A DNA stretch of 41,111 nucleotides from Arsukibacterium perlucidum DSM 18276 (GTDB taxonomy: Bacteria > Pseudomonadota > Gammaproteobacteria > Enterobacterales > Alteromonadaceae). Location: positions 1-41,111 of the forward strand of contig NZ_KB907733.1 of the NCBI RefSeq assembly GCF_000382165.1, read 5' to 3'. The position numbers and the translations under genes are program-made. Positions 33,386-41,111 of the stretch are shown here, piece after piece (the first letter of the stretch is position 1; every line of letters begins with the position of its first letter). Under the pieces are notes generated by a model. It saw only the letters and a program-made list of their open reading frames with translations, was not told the DNA's origin and ran no database searches.

Positions 33386-33399
33386 TGAATACGTATTCA
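33386..33399. promoter_or_regulatory. Palindromic operator, MalR-like, upstream of second TonB receptor
   Basis: Perfect 14-bp palindrome TGAATACGTATTCA, identical to the inner part of the operator at 24448-24463. It ends 2 bp before the -35 box. Confidence 0.7.
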
Positions 33400-33401
33400 T
33401 A

Positions 33402-33429
33402 TTGCCAGTTGCCCCAAATAGGTTAATAA
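33402..33429 (+). promoter_or_regulatory. Sigma-70-type promoter of second TonB receptor gene
   Basis: TTGCCA (33402-33407), 16-bp spacer, TAATAA (33424-33429). The -10 box is identical to that of the promoter at 24465-24493 and the operator has the same position relative to it. Confidence 0.5.
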
Positions 33430-33533
33430 CTAACCTTACAACAATTATGGCTGCATTATTTCGTGCCCGAACCGGCTGGTCCGAATTGCATGGAAAGCGC
33501 AACCAACAATAAAAACAAAACGGGGACGAAAGT

Positions 33534-36380
33534 ATGAATAAGTTTAAGCTTAGTCTGCTTAGCCTTGCTGTGAGTACAGCAGGGCTAAGTTCGTTGGCGG
33601 CTGCTCAGCAACAGCCACCAGCAGAAGAGCCCGCTGCCGAAGAGCAGCAGGTTGAAGTAATACAGGTACGGGGCTTTGCCAGCAGCCTGTTCCGTTCACT
33701 TGACAGCAAGCGCTTTGGCGATGTGGTGTCTGAAACCATTTCAGCAGATGATTTAGGGGCATTGCCCGATGTGTCGATAGCCGATGCATTAACCCGCTTG
33801 CCCGGTATTTCGGCAGTACGCACCGGCGGCCAGGCCGCTGAAATTAATATTCGGGGTATGTCAGGTGGCTTTGTATTTTCCACCTTAAACGGCCGTGAGC
33901 AGGTATCAACCAGCGGTAAGCGGAATATCGAGTTTGATCAATACCCCTCTGAGTTAATTAATTCTGCAGCGGTATACAAATCACCGAAGGCCTCGTTAAT
34001 TGAAGGCGGGGTGGCCGGTACGGTTGAGCTGAAAACCACCAGTGTGCTGCAGAACGATAAAGACCACAGCTTTAACGTCAATCTTCGTGGCATGTTTAAC
34101 GACCGCGCTGATGAAGTGCCGGATGGTCAGGATACCGGCCACCGCTTTAGTTTTTCTTATCAGGGTAAGTTTCTGGACAATACCTTAGGCCTGGCTCTGG
34201 GCTACGCCCGCTTGTATCAACCCAGTGTTGCTACCCAGTTTATCGGCCTGGCTTATAATGGCCAGAAAGATGTAACCGGTGATGAGCAAAATGAATTTAT
34301 CAGTGAAGGTTTTGAAATTCAGCACTTAGGCGGCGAAGAAACCCGCAATGGTTATCTGGGGTCTGTTGAATGGCAACCACACGATGCCTTTAGTTTAAAA
34401 GCCGATGCGTTTATTTCTCAGTTTGATAAAGAGTCATTTGCCCGCGGTTTCAGGGTTAAGTTTGGCGGCGATGCGGCAGTGGTCGGCAACCCGGTATTGA
34501 ACAACCGCTCGGTGATTGGCGGCACCTTTAACCGCACATCGCAAAGTTTTACCCGGGTAGAAATTGTTAACGACGATAACCGCGACTATGACGAAGTGAA
34601 AAGTTTCGGGGTTGCGGCTGACTGGGATATTAATGATAGTGCTAACCTGGTATTTGACGTATCGCACTCCACCGCCAGCAGCGACTTCAGAAACGGTTTG
34701 CTATGGGCGCTGGTGGCCGAAGATGCCAATGCGGCGACACCACAGTTTGATACCAATGTGTCTATTTCGTACCTGTTAAATGGCATGAACCTGCCAAGCA
34801 TTGGCTTTAATCAGGCTGATGCTTTTTCGGATATCGACCGGGTAATGGTCAGTAAGTACGGCATTTACCCCTTTGTTAACAGCGATGAAGTCAATGCTGT
34901 AAAACTGGATCTGAGTTACGACCTCGATTTACCAGTCATCCGGTCTTTTGAAGTGGGAGTGCGTTATTCAGAGCGGACCTACAGCAATGATCGCTCAGTA
35001 TTTGAATATGGCAGTGATGGTGCTTTTTTAAACTCGCAGCCGCCACTGCGCTTAACTGCAGATATGGCAAAAGTGGTCGATTTTAAAGGCGACTTTGCCA
35101 ACTATCCCAGCTATCTGGCCATCGACCTGGATAAAGCTCTGAGCGCCTGGTTCCCGCAAGGGGTACCGCAGCCAGTGCAAACCTGGGGTGCTGGTAATGT
35201 CGGCGTGGTTAACCGCGACCCGGCCTCTAATACTGATACCAGCTGGTCAGTACTGCAAAGTGGCGAGGTATATGAAGATGTGCTGGCCGCTTACCTGATG
35301 GCTAACCTGGATACTGAAATTTTCGATTTGCCATTAACCGGTAATGTCGGCGTGCGGCGGGTTACTACTGATCAATCTGCTACTGATTTAACCGATGTTG
35401 GTGGTGATGTATTGCGGGGTGCCCAGAATATTACCGACGAAGCTGGTCTGGTTAATAACCAGTATGCGCAAAGTATCCTGGGTGAAAAATACACGCATTA
35501 CCTGCCCAGCATTAATTTAAATTTAAACCTGACTGAAAACACCTATCTGCGTTTTGCCGCTGCCAAAGTGATTTCGCGGCCACCAATTAACCGGCTGGCG
35601 TCCAATACCTCAATCAATATCAGTGATGATGGTGAAATTAATGGTTCCAGCTCGAACAGCCCGTTTTTACGGCCGTTCGAAGCCAATCAGTACGACTTAT
35701 CCTATGAATATTATTTTGGCAGTGGCGCCGTAGTCGCAGCATTGTTTTATAAAGATATTCAAAACTTTATCAACGATTTTACCATTCAGGAATTTGACTT
35801 CGCCGGCGCAGGATTTGCCGTGCCGGATGTCATTGTTAATGAAGATGGCGTACCGCGCACTACCTTTAACGGCGCTTTTTCTACGGCGGTTAATAACGAC
35901 CGCGGTGGCTATATCCGTGGCCTGGAACTGGCTTACACCCACGTGTTCGACTTTTTACCTGATTTCTGGTCAGGCCTGGGCGTCAGCGGCAGTTACTCCT
36001 ATACCGAAAGTGAAGTAGAACTGATTAACACCCTCGGCGGGGAAGCAATAACCACCACCTTTGAAGGCTTATCGAAGAATGTCTTTAACGGCACCCTGTT
36101 CTGGGAGCACGAAGGGGTAGAGGCCCGGGTCAATGCCCGTTACCGCTCGCCCTTTGTCTCCAGCCAGGTTGGCATTGATGAACAAATTACTAACTTTGAT
36201 AGTGAGCTGGTAGTTGATATGCAATTTGGTTACGAGTTTAACGACAACCTGAAGCTGTTATTCCAGGTAAATAACCTGACTGACGAGCCGACCAAAAGTT
36301 ATTTTGGCCAGCAGGCCCAAACCGGTACCTTGCAGTTTTTTGGCAGGCAGTACTTTGTCGGCGCCGTGTACTCGTTTTAA
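33534..36380 (+). CDS. TonB-dependent receptor, TIGR01782-type (predicted glucan importer)
   Basis: 948-residue outer-membrane receptor with a signal peptide ending near SSLAAAQQ, an acidic proline-rich linker (PPAEEPAAEEQQ) and a TonB-box-like VEVIQVRGF. Plug motifs are DDLGALPDVSIADALTRLPGISA, INIRGMSGGFVFSTLNGRE, FDQYPSELINSAAVYKSPKA and GGVAGTVELKT, all of the TIGR01782 class. The barrel ends FVGAVYSF. The gene directly precedes the pullulanase gene (71 bp apart), indicating an operon in which the enzyme makes linear oligosaccharides for the receptor. Its promoter shares the operator of the first receptor of this class. GGGGA lies 7 nt before the ATG. Confidence 0.92.
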   Translation: MNKFKLSLLSLAVSTAGLSSLAAAQQQPPAEEPAAEEQQVEVIQVRGFASSLFRSLDSKRFGDVVSETISADDLGALPDVSIADALTRLPGISAVRTGGQAAEINIRGMSGGFVFSTLNGREQVSTSGKRNIEFDQYPSELINSAAVYKSPKASLIEGGVAGTVELKTTSVLQNDKDHSFNVNLRGMFNDRADEVPDGQDTGHRFSFSYQGKFLDNTLGLALGYARLYQPSVATQFIGLAYNGQKDVTGDEQNEFISEGFEIQHLGGEETRNGYLGSVEWQPHDAFSLKADAFISQFDKESFARGFRVKFGGDAAVVGNPVLNNRSVIGGTFNRTSQSFTRVEIVNDDNRDYDEVKSFGVAADWDINDSANLVFDVSHSTASSDFRNGLLWALVAEDANAATPQFDTNVSISYLLNGMNLPSIGFNQADAFSDIDRVMVSKYGIYPFVNSDEVNAVKLDLSYDLDLPVIRSFEVGVRYSERTYSNDRSVFEYGSDGAFLNSQPPLRLTADMAKVVDFKGDFANYPSYLAIDLDKALSAWFPQGVPQPVQTWGAGNVGVVNRDPASNTDTSWSVLQSGEVYEDVLAAYLMANLDTEIFDLPLTGNVGVRRVTTDQSATDLTDVGGDVLRGAQNITDEAGLVNNQYAQSILGEKYTHYLPSINLNLNLTENTYLRFAAAKVISRPPINRLASNTSINISDDGEINGSSSNSPFLRPFEANQYDLSYEYYFGSGAVVAALFYKDIQNFINDFTIQEFDFAGAGFAVPDVIVNEDGVPRTTFNGAFSTAVNNDRGGYIRGLELAYTHVFDFLPDFWSGLGVSGSYSYTESEVELINTLGGEAITTTFEGLSKNVFNGTLFWEHEGVEARVNARYRSPFVSSQVGIDEQITNFDSELVVDMQFGYEFNDNLKLLFQVNNLTDEPTKSYFGQQAQTGTLQFFGRQYFVGAVYSF

Positions 36381-36391
36381 CCCGGCATAAG

Positions 36392-36420
36392 GTCACAGCG
36401 CAGGCATGGCCCGCTGTGAC
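36392..36420 (+). repeat. Intercistronic hairpin between receptor and pullulanase genes
   Basis: GTCACAGCG / CGCTGTGAC form a perfect 9-bp stem with an 11-nt loop, without a following T-tract. It probably adjusts message stability or read-through rather than ending transcription. Confidence 0.5.
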
Positions 36421-36451
36421 GGGAAACAGAATAATCTGGAGTAACTGAACA

Positions 36452-39400
36452 ATGCGTAATACAAAAAGGTTTAATTCAATACCTTTAAATTTGAAAAAGA
36501 TGCTCAGACTAAGTGCGCTGGCTGTTACGGTGAGTGTATTGGCAGGCTGTGGTGATTCAACCGAACCGGGCGAAGTACTGTTAACCTGTAATGTGCCGTT
36601 AATACCCAATGCTACTGGCAGTGCCTGTATTGATCCGCCCCCCATTTCCTGCCCGACCGGCACCTTCCCTGATGCCAACAACGAAAGTTGTGTCAGTGGC
36701 CGCGACCCGAATGCGCCAGATCCGGTAGTGTTTGCCGGTGAAAACCAGGCGGTATTATTTTACAACCGGCCACAGGACGATGCCTACGATGGTTATCGCC
36801 TGCACACCTGGAACAACGAAGCCTGTGATGCTTATCAGCCATCGTCAATTGCTGCGGCCTGGTCGAATGGCCTGATCCACGACGGAGTTGATCCGAATTA
36901 TGGCGCGTACTGGATCCTGGATTTAAAACCTGGCTATGCAGGTACGGCAGAAGCCTGTGGTAATTTTATTATCCACATTGGTACCGATGATGCAGGTAAA
37001 GATCCTGGCCCGGATATGAAAATGCCGTTGTCGCAGGATGACCCGGATTTTGCCCGGATGAACTGGGTATTTTCCGGCGTAAATGGCGTATTTGAGTTCC
37101 CGATTTTATCGTTGGGTGTCAGTATTCAGGGCGCTTCCGGTCACTGGCTAGACACCAACACCTTTATCTGGAACAGCGCGGTTGCCGATACTGCACCGGT
37201 TGTTAAGTTGTTCTATGCAGCGGATGCCGATCTGGCTGTCAACAATAATGACCGGCTGGAAGGCAGCAATATTGAGCTGACCCCGGTTGAGCTGAGCGAT
37301 GAGCAAAAAGCTCTGGTGCCACACCTGGCCAATGCTGCCGCGTTCAGTGTTGACTTCGATACCGCTGAAGCCAAAGCCATGGCCAAAAACCAGCTGGCAC
37401 TGGCGGCTTATAACAGCGATGGTGAGCTGGTTGCCGCCAGTTATGTTCAGGTAGCCAAGGTGCTGGATGCCTTGTACGCCAGTGGTGATAACAGCGCACT
37501 GGACGCCAGTTTAGGTGTGCATTATAGCGACAGTAATATTACTGCCGCCGTATGGGGCCCGACCGCCCGCAGCATGACCTTAAAAGTGTACAACGCCGAT
37601 AAAACCCTGACCGCCAGCCATCCGATGAGCCTGGACGAGCAAACCGGTGTCTGGTCGTACAGTGCTGCCAGCAGTGCGCTGGACCGTAAGTTTTATCGCT
37701 ATGAAGTGACCGTATACCACCCGTTAACCCGGGCAGTGGAAACCATTGAAAGCACCGACCCTTATTCAGTCAGTGTTTCTACCAATGGCCGTTACAGCCA
37801 GTTTGTCAATCTGGCAGATGCCGATTTAGCGCCAGAGGGCTGGAGTGAGCGTAATGTGCCGGTGGTGGCTAACCCGGAAGATATTGTGATTTACGAAGGT
37901 CATGTCCGCGATTTCAGTATTCGCGATATGAGCACCAGTGCCGCTAACCGGGGTAAGTATCTGGCGTTTACGGAAATGGAGTCGGCGCCGGTAAGCCATC
38001 TGAAAAAACTGGCTGATAATGGCTTAACTCACTTTCATGTGTTGCCGTTAAACGATCAGGCCAATATTGAAGAGCGTGCTAACCGCCGGATTAACTTAAC
38101 CGACACCGTAGCACAGCTGTGTGCGTTGAATGCCGATGCACCGGTCTGTGGCGTGGAAAGTGCTAATGCTACCTTGTTGTCATTACTGGAAGGCTATCTG
38201 CCATACAGTGATGATGCTCAGGCATTGGTTGAGTCTATCCGCCGGATTGATGGCTTTAACTGGGGCTACGACCCACATCACTTTATTGCGGTAGAGGGCA
38301 GTTATGCCTCTGATCCAGAAGGTGCGGTGCGGATTAAAGAAGTGCGGGCCATGGTTAAAGCGTTAAACGACATTGGCTTGCGGGTAGCGCTGGACGTGGT
38401 ATACAACCATACCAGTAGCTCTGGCCTGTTTGATAACTCGGTATTCGATAAACTGGTGCCGGGCTATTACCACCGTTATAACGAAGTCAGCGGTAATATC
38501 GAGCGTTCTACCTGCTGCGAAAACACCGCGACTGAACATAAAATGTTCGACAAGTTTATTAAAGACTCGTTAGTTATTTTAGCCCGCGACTTTGGCTTTA
38601 ACGACTTCCGCTTCGACATTATGGGCCATCACCCGAAAGATAACCTGTTAGCCGCGCGTGAAGCGGTGCGGGCTGTTGATGCTAACACCTACTTCTACGG
38701 TGAAGGCTGGAACTTTGGCGAAGTGGCCAACAACCGTTTATTTACTCAGGCCAAACAACAGGATATGGCCGGCAGCGAAGTGGGCAGTTTTAACGACCGC
38801 ATTCGCGAGGGTGTGCGCAGTGCTGCCATTTTCAGTGGTGTAAATGATGATGGTAATCTGGCTGAGCAGGATATTATCCGGATCAGCTTAGCCGGTACTT
38901 TAAAAGACTATGTCCTGAAAAACTATCGGGATATTACCGGCCCGGCGTCCAGTGCCAACTGGAATGGTCAGGCGGCAGGTTATGCTGAAGATCCGGCAGA
39001 TGTGATTAACTATGTCTCTAAGCACGATAACGAAACGCTGTGGGATATTCTGCAAAGCCGTTTACCGGCAACCCTGAGTGTAATGGAGCGGGTACGGGCG
39101 CAAAATATGGCCATTGCTATCCCGCTGATGAGCCAGGGTATCCCGTTTTTGCAAATGGGTGGCGACTTCCTGCGCTCGAAATCTATGGACCGTGACAGCT
39201 ATGATTCAGGCGACTGGTTCAACCTGGTTGATTTCACCATGCAAACCAACAACTGGGCTGTGGGCTTGCCGACTGCCGAGAAAAACCGGGATAACTGGGA
39301 CAGCATTGCCGCTTTATTCCTGAACCCTAATACTCAGGTAACTGATACCGATATTATGTTTGCTTCCGACGTGTTTGCTGAGTTCCTGGCAATTCGCAGT

Positions 39401-40456
39401 GGCAGCCCATTGTTCCGCTTAACAACGGCGCAGGATGTAATGGACCGGGTTGGTTTCCATAATATCGGTAGTAATCAGACTCAGGGCGTTATCGTTATGT
39501 CAATTGACGATGGCACTGGCCTGACTGACCTGGACCCTATGCATGACGCCTTAGTGGTGATGATTAACGGCAGCCCGCAGGAGCAGTCGCATACTGTTCG
39601 CACCGCTACCGGTTTTGACCTGCATCCGATGCAACAGGCTTCTGCAGATAGCACTGTGGCGATGGCCAGCTTCACTGCAGGTACCAATGAAGGCACCTTT
39701 ACCGTGCCAGCCTATAGTATGGCGGTATTTGTTAAAGCGCAGATGGGTGATCAGGGTGCTGGCTTAGCGGCGGATGCTACTCTGGGTGCACCGGATATTC
39801 CTCCGTACCAGGCCACTACCGTGTTTGTTCGCGGTGGAATGAATGGCTGGGGTGAGGCCGATGCGTTCAACTATGCTGGTGCCGGTATTTACACTGCCAC
39901 ACTAAATATAGATGCGGGTAGCTACGAGTTTAAAGTTGCGTCAGGTGACTGGTCTACGGTTAACCTGGGGGCAGGTGCAGCGGGTAACCAGGTTGCGGTT
40001 GAGACGCCTATTGTTATTGAGCCAAGTAATGACAACCTGCGCATAGACATACCAAGCACCTCCGCTTATGTATTTACTTTAAATGCGGTAAACCCGTCAG
40101 CACCTACGCTGACCGTCAGCGAGTATGTACCTTATGGTTCTACTACGGTCTTCCTGCGTGGCGGTATGAATGGTTGGGGTGAAGCCGATGCCTTTGAGTA
40201 TCTGGGGGCTAACCTGTATAGCGTGGATATCAGCATTACGGCAGGCAGCTATGAGTTTAAAGTAGCGTCCAGCGACTGGGCCACAGTAAATATGGGCGCT
40301 GGTGCTGCCGGTGCAACGGTAACAGAGGGCGCACCACTACGTATTGAAGGAAGTAACGACAACCTTAATATGAACTTTGCCGATGACGCGGTGTATAAGT
40401 TTCTGTTGGATGCTACGTTAACTGAAACACCAGAGCTGACGGTTACCAAACAATAA
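36452..40456 (+). CDS. Pullulanase-type alpha-1,6-glucosidase lipoprotein with two extra C-terminal modules
   Basis: 1334-residue enzyme that debranches alpha-1,6-linked glucans such as pullulan and limit dextrins. The start at 36452 has GGAG about 10 nt upstream; a lipoprotein signal has lipobox LAGC (Cys33). A cysteine-rich segment (about 40-80) precedes a CBM41-like pullulanase-associated domain (FYNRPQDDAYDGYRLHTWN, about 92-200). PulA-N2 and CBM48-like parts follow, to about residue 480. In the GH13 catalytic domain the nucleophile is Asp722 (FRFDIMG), the acid/base Glu751 (YGEGWNFGE) and the third carboxylate Asp859 (SKHDNE); VVYNHTSSSG is also present. A pullulanase C-terminal domain ends near 1090. 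Two tandem modules, each starting TTVF(V/L)RGGMNGWGEADAF, occupy about 1123-1228 and 1232-1334 and are probable starch-binding modules. It is the second gene after the TonB receptor. Confidence 0.93.
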   Translation: MRNTKRFNSIPLNLKKMLRLSALAVTVSVLAGCGDSTEPGEVLLTCNVPLIPNATGSACIDPPPISCPTGTFPDANNESCVSGRDPNAPDPVVFAGENQAVLFYNRPQDDAYDGYRLHTWNNEACDAYQPSSIAAAWSNGLIHDGVDPNYGAYWILDLKPGYAGTAEACGNFIIHIGTDDAGKDPGPDMKMPLSQDDPDFARMNWVFSGVNGVFEFPILSLGVSIQGASGHWLDTNTFIWNSAVADTAPVVKLFYAADADLAVNNNDRLEGSNIELTPVELSDEQKALVPHLANAAAFSVDFDTAEAKAMAKNQLALAAYNSDGELVAASYVQVAKVLDALYASGDNSALDASLGVHYSDSNITAAVWGPTARSMTLKVYNADKTLTASHPMSLDEQTGVWSYSAASSALDRKFYRYEVTVYHPLTRAVETIESTDPYSVSVSTNGRYSQFVNLADADLAPEGWSERNVPVVANPEDIVIYEGHVRDFSIRDMSTSAANRGKYLAFTEMESAPVSHLKKLADNGLTHFHVLPLNDQANIEERANRRINLTDTVAQLCALNADAPVCGVESANATLLSLLEGYLPYSDDAQALVESIRRIDGFNWGYDPHHFIAVEGSYASDPEGAVRIKEVRAMVKALNDIGLRVALDVVYNHTSSSGLFDNSVFDKLVPGYYHRYNEVSGNIERSTCCENTATEHKMFDKFIKDSLVILARDFGFNDFRFDIMGHHPKDNLLAAREAVRAVDANTYFYGEGWNFGEVANNRLFTQAKQQDMAGSEVGSFNDRIREGVRSAAIFSGVNDDGNLAEQDIIRISLAGTLKDYVLKNYRDITGPASSANWNGQAAGYAEDPADVINYVSKHDNETLWDILQSRLPATLSVMERVRAQNMAIAIPLMSQGIPFLQMGGDFLRSKSMDRDSYDSGDWFNLVDFTMQTNNWAVGLPTAEKNRDNWDSIAALFLNPNTQVTDTDIMFASDVFAEFLAIRSGSPLFRLTTAQDVMDRVGFHNIGSNQTQGVIVMSIDDGTGLTDLDPMHDALVVMINGSPQEQSHTVRTATGFDLHPMQQASADSTVAMASFTAGTNEGTFTVPAYSMAVFVKAQMGDQGAGLAADATLGAPDIPPYQATTVFVRGGMNGWGEADAFNYAGAGIYTATLNIDAGSYEFKVASGDWSTVNLGAGAAGNQVAVETPIVIEPSNDNLRIDIPSTSAYVFTLNAVNPSAPTLTVSEYVPYGSTTVFLRGGMNGWGEADAFEYLGANLYSVDISITAGSYEFKVASSDWATVNMGAGAAGATVTEGAPLRIEGSNDNLNMNFADDAVYKFLLDATLTETPELTVTKQ

Positions 40457-40470
40457 GCAGGTAACCCAAT

Positions 40471-40502
40471 AAAAAAGCTGCAGCCAGTCTGCAGCTTTTT
40501 TG
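40471..40502. terminator. Terminator after pullulanase gene
   Basis: AAAAAAGCTGCAG / CTGCAGCTTTTTT stem with a 5-nt loop and T-tract, ending the receptor-pullulanase operon. Confidence 0.9.
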
Positions 40503-40611
40503 TTTTTAATTAAAAATCTAATACATTGGATATGCTGTATTACAATAAGTAGGTTTGTATTAGTTGCGACTGAAAGGTATTAACCCGGATAGTTTTTAGG
40601 AGGCTACGCTG

Positions 40612-40813
40612 ATGTTCGGACAAAATAAGGCACTTACAGAAAAAGTCGCCATGCAATCTGAAATGATTGAAGCACATAGCAATAATCTCCTCGCTATTCG
40701 TACAAATGTAGGTTACATCGAGTTTACGCCCGGAGGCGAAATAATTGATGCTAATCAACTATTTCTTTCGTTAACAGGCTATACCGCAAGTGAAATAAAA
40801 GGTGCACATCACC
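40612..40813 (+). pseudogene. PAS-domain sensor (probably chemoreceptor) gene, broken by IS4-type element
   Basis: A strong AGGAGG 8 nt before the ATG opens a gene whose first 67 codons encode a helix (MFGQNKALTEKVAMQSEMIEA) and the start of a PAS domain: VGYIEFTPGGEIIDANQLFLSLTGYTASEIKGAHH. In PAS-type chemoreceptors of Alteromonadales and Pseudomonas this continues 'KHHRMFC'. Here it is cut at HH by the insertion sequence starting at 40814. The run-on frame adds five IS-coded residues and stops at 40830. The remainder of the gene would lie beyond the far end of the insertion sequence, outside the window. Confidence 0.8.
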
Positions 40814-40874
40814 TAATGCCGATCAGATAAGAGTTTTTCAGATCGGTTGACCGATCCAAGGGCTGGTATATAAA

Positions 40875-40906
40875 GGCTTACAGAATAAACCCTGTAGGCC
40901 TTTTTT
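40875..40906 (+). terminator. Hairpin and T-tract immediately before the IS transposase gene
   Basis: GGCTTACAG pairs with CTGTAGGCC (nine pairs, one G-U) around an 8-nt loop. Six T residues follow directly and the transposase ATG comes next. It would stop transcripts entering the insertion sequence from the interrupted host gene. Confidence 0.65.
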
Positions 40907-41111
40907 ATGCACATTAGCCAAGCTCTTGAGACCGTTTTAGTAAACAGCCATACCATTAGTTTCGACAGTCTGTCGGATGTTCTAGACCCTGCACTTATTG
41001 AGACAGGACTTGGTATTGCAGGCGTATCAACCATCCGGACCCGTCGGCTGCCTATGGAGCAAATGGTATGGGCCGTATTGGGAATGGCTCTGTTCCGTAA
41101 TATATCGATAA
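40907..41111 (+). CDS. IS4-family transposase, N-terminal part
   Basis: The first 68 codons, running off the window edge. MHISQALETV, then LDPALIETGLGIAGVSTIRTRRLPMEQMVWAVLGMALFR closely parallel the N-terminal domain of E. coli IS4 InsG, whose corresponding stretch ends RKRRLPLEMMVWCIVGMAL. No stop or frameshift is seen in the visible part. The DDE catalytic region lies beyond the window. No ribosome-binding site is visible because a hairpin and T-tract abut the start codon, consistent with weak translation of the transposase. Confidence 0.88.
   Translation, partial: MHISQALETVLVNSHTISFDSLSDVLDPALIETGLGIAGVSTIRTRRLPMEQMVWAVLGMALFRNISI

Larger units (their letters stand above)
40814..41111 (+). 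mobile_element. IS4-family insertion sequence, left end (partial)
   Basis: The left end TAATGCCGATCAGATAAG differs by one base from the terminal repeat I recall for E. coli IS4. A GGTTGACCGATCCA stretch shared with IS4 follows. It interrupts the PAS-sensor gene. IS4 duplicates about 11-13 bp of target, so the bases just before 40814 should reappear after its right end, which lies outside the window. Confidence 0.85.

Overview
The window looks like chromosomal DNA of a marine or aquatic gammaproteobacterium. The inferred group is Alteromonadales-like, close to Rheinheimera, Arsukibacterium or Alishewanella. Evidence for this is the set of three large TonB-dependent receptors, a gamma-type fused ArgA, a YjfL/YgiB/YgiC trio, an M13/S9 peptidase pair and a starch-utilisation locus with a tryptophan-halogenase homologue. 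No rRNA, tRNA, CRISPR array or replication origin was seen.

Layout. 1-4336: a TonB-dependent receptor of the 'EVTGSRIKR' type, an OmpA-like glycine-zipper lipoprotein and a small DUF4124-like exported protein. 4400-8633: proB, a short GlpD-like FAD oxidoreductase and a chemoreceptor. 8639-9958: argA on the minus strand, with a candidate tandem ARG box about 110 bp upstream. 10400-11547: two overlapping AT-rich lipoprotein genes of unknown function. 11636-13846: a minus-strand operon encoding a DUF350 membrane protein, a YgiB-like lipoprotein and a glutathionylspermidine-synthase-like ATP-grasp enzyme. 14043-18634: an M13 metallopeptidase lipoprotein and an S9 serine peptidase.

18708-21397 is an accessory island that resembles integron gene cassettes without an integrase. 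It holds short genes whose stop codons sit at or next to TAAC motifs, one good and one degenerate attC-like site, and a zinc-ribbon protein. It also holds a small membrane peptide interrupted by an in-frame stop, an exported Ntn-type hydrolase and a membrane protein. A 21-bp near-perfect direct repeat flanks the island.

21544-40456 is mainly a maltodextrin/starch region. It contains malQ with an overlapping AraC-type DNA-binding gene, two TIGR01782-type TonB receptors, a tryptophan-halogenase homologue and a large secreted pullulanase lipoprotein. Three palindromes with the core ATACGTAT lie upstream of araC-malQ and of both receptors. At the receptors they sit at the same place relative to matching promoter boxes, which suggests one LacI-type (MalR-like) regulator acting on all of them. 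The inferred logic is that pullulanase trims branched glucans at the surface, the receptors import oligosaccharides and MalQ processes maltodextrins inside. Interspersed are a pectinacetylesterase-like enzyme, an OsmC-type peroxidase, a YdcH-like protein and a large protein resembling a degenerate HD-GYP domain.

The right edge (40612-41111) is the start of a PAS-type sensor gene broken by an IS4-family insertion sequence. Only the left end and the first 68 codons of its transposase lie in the window.
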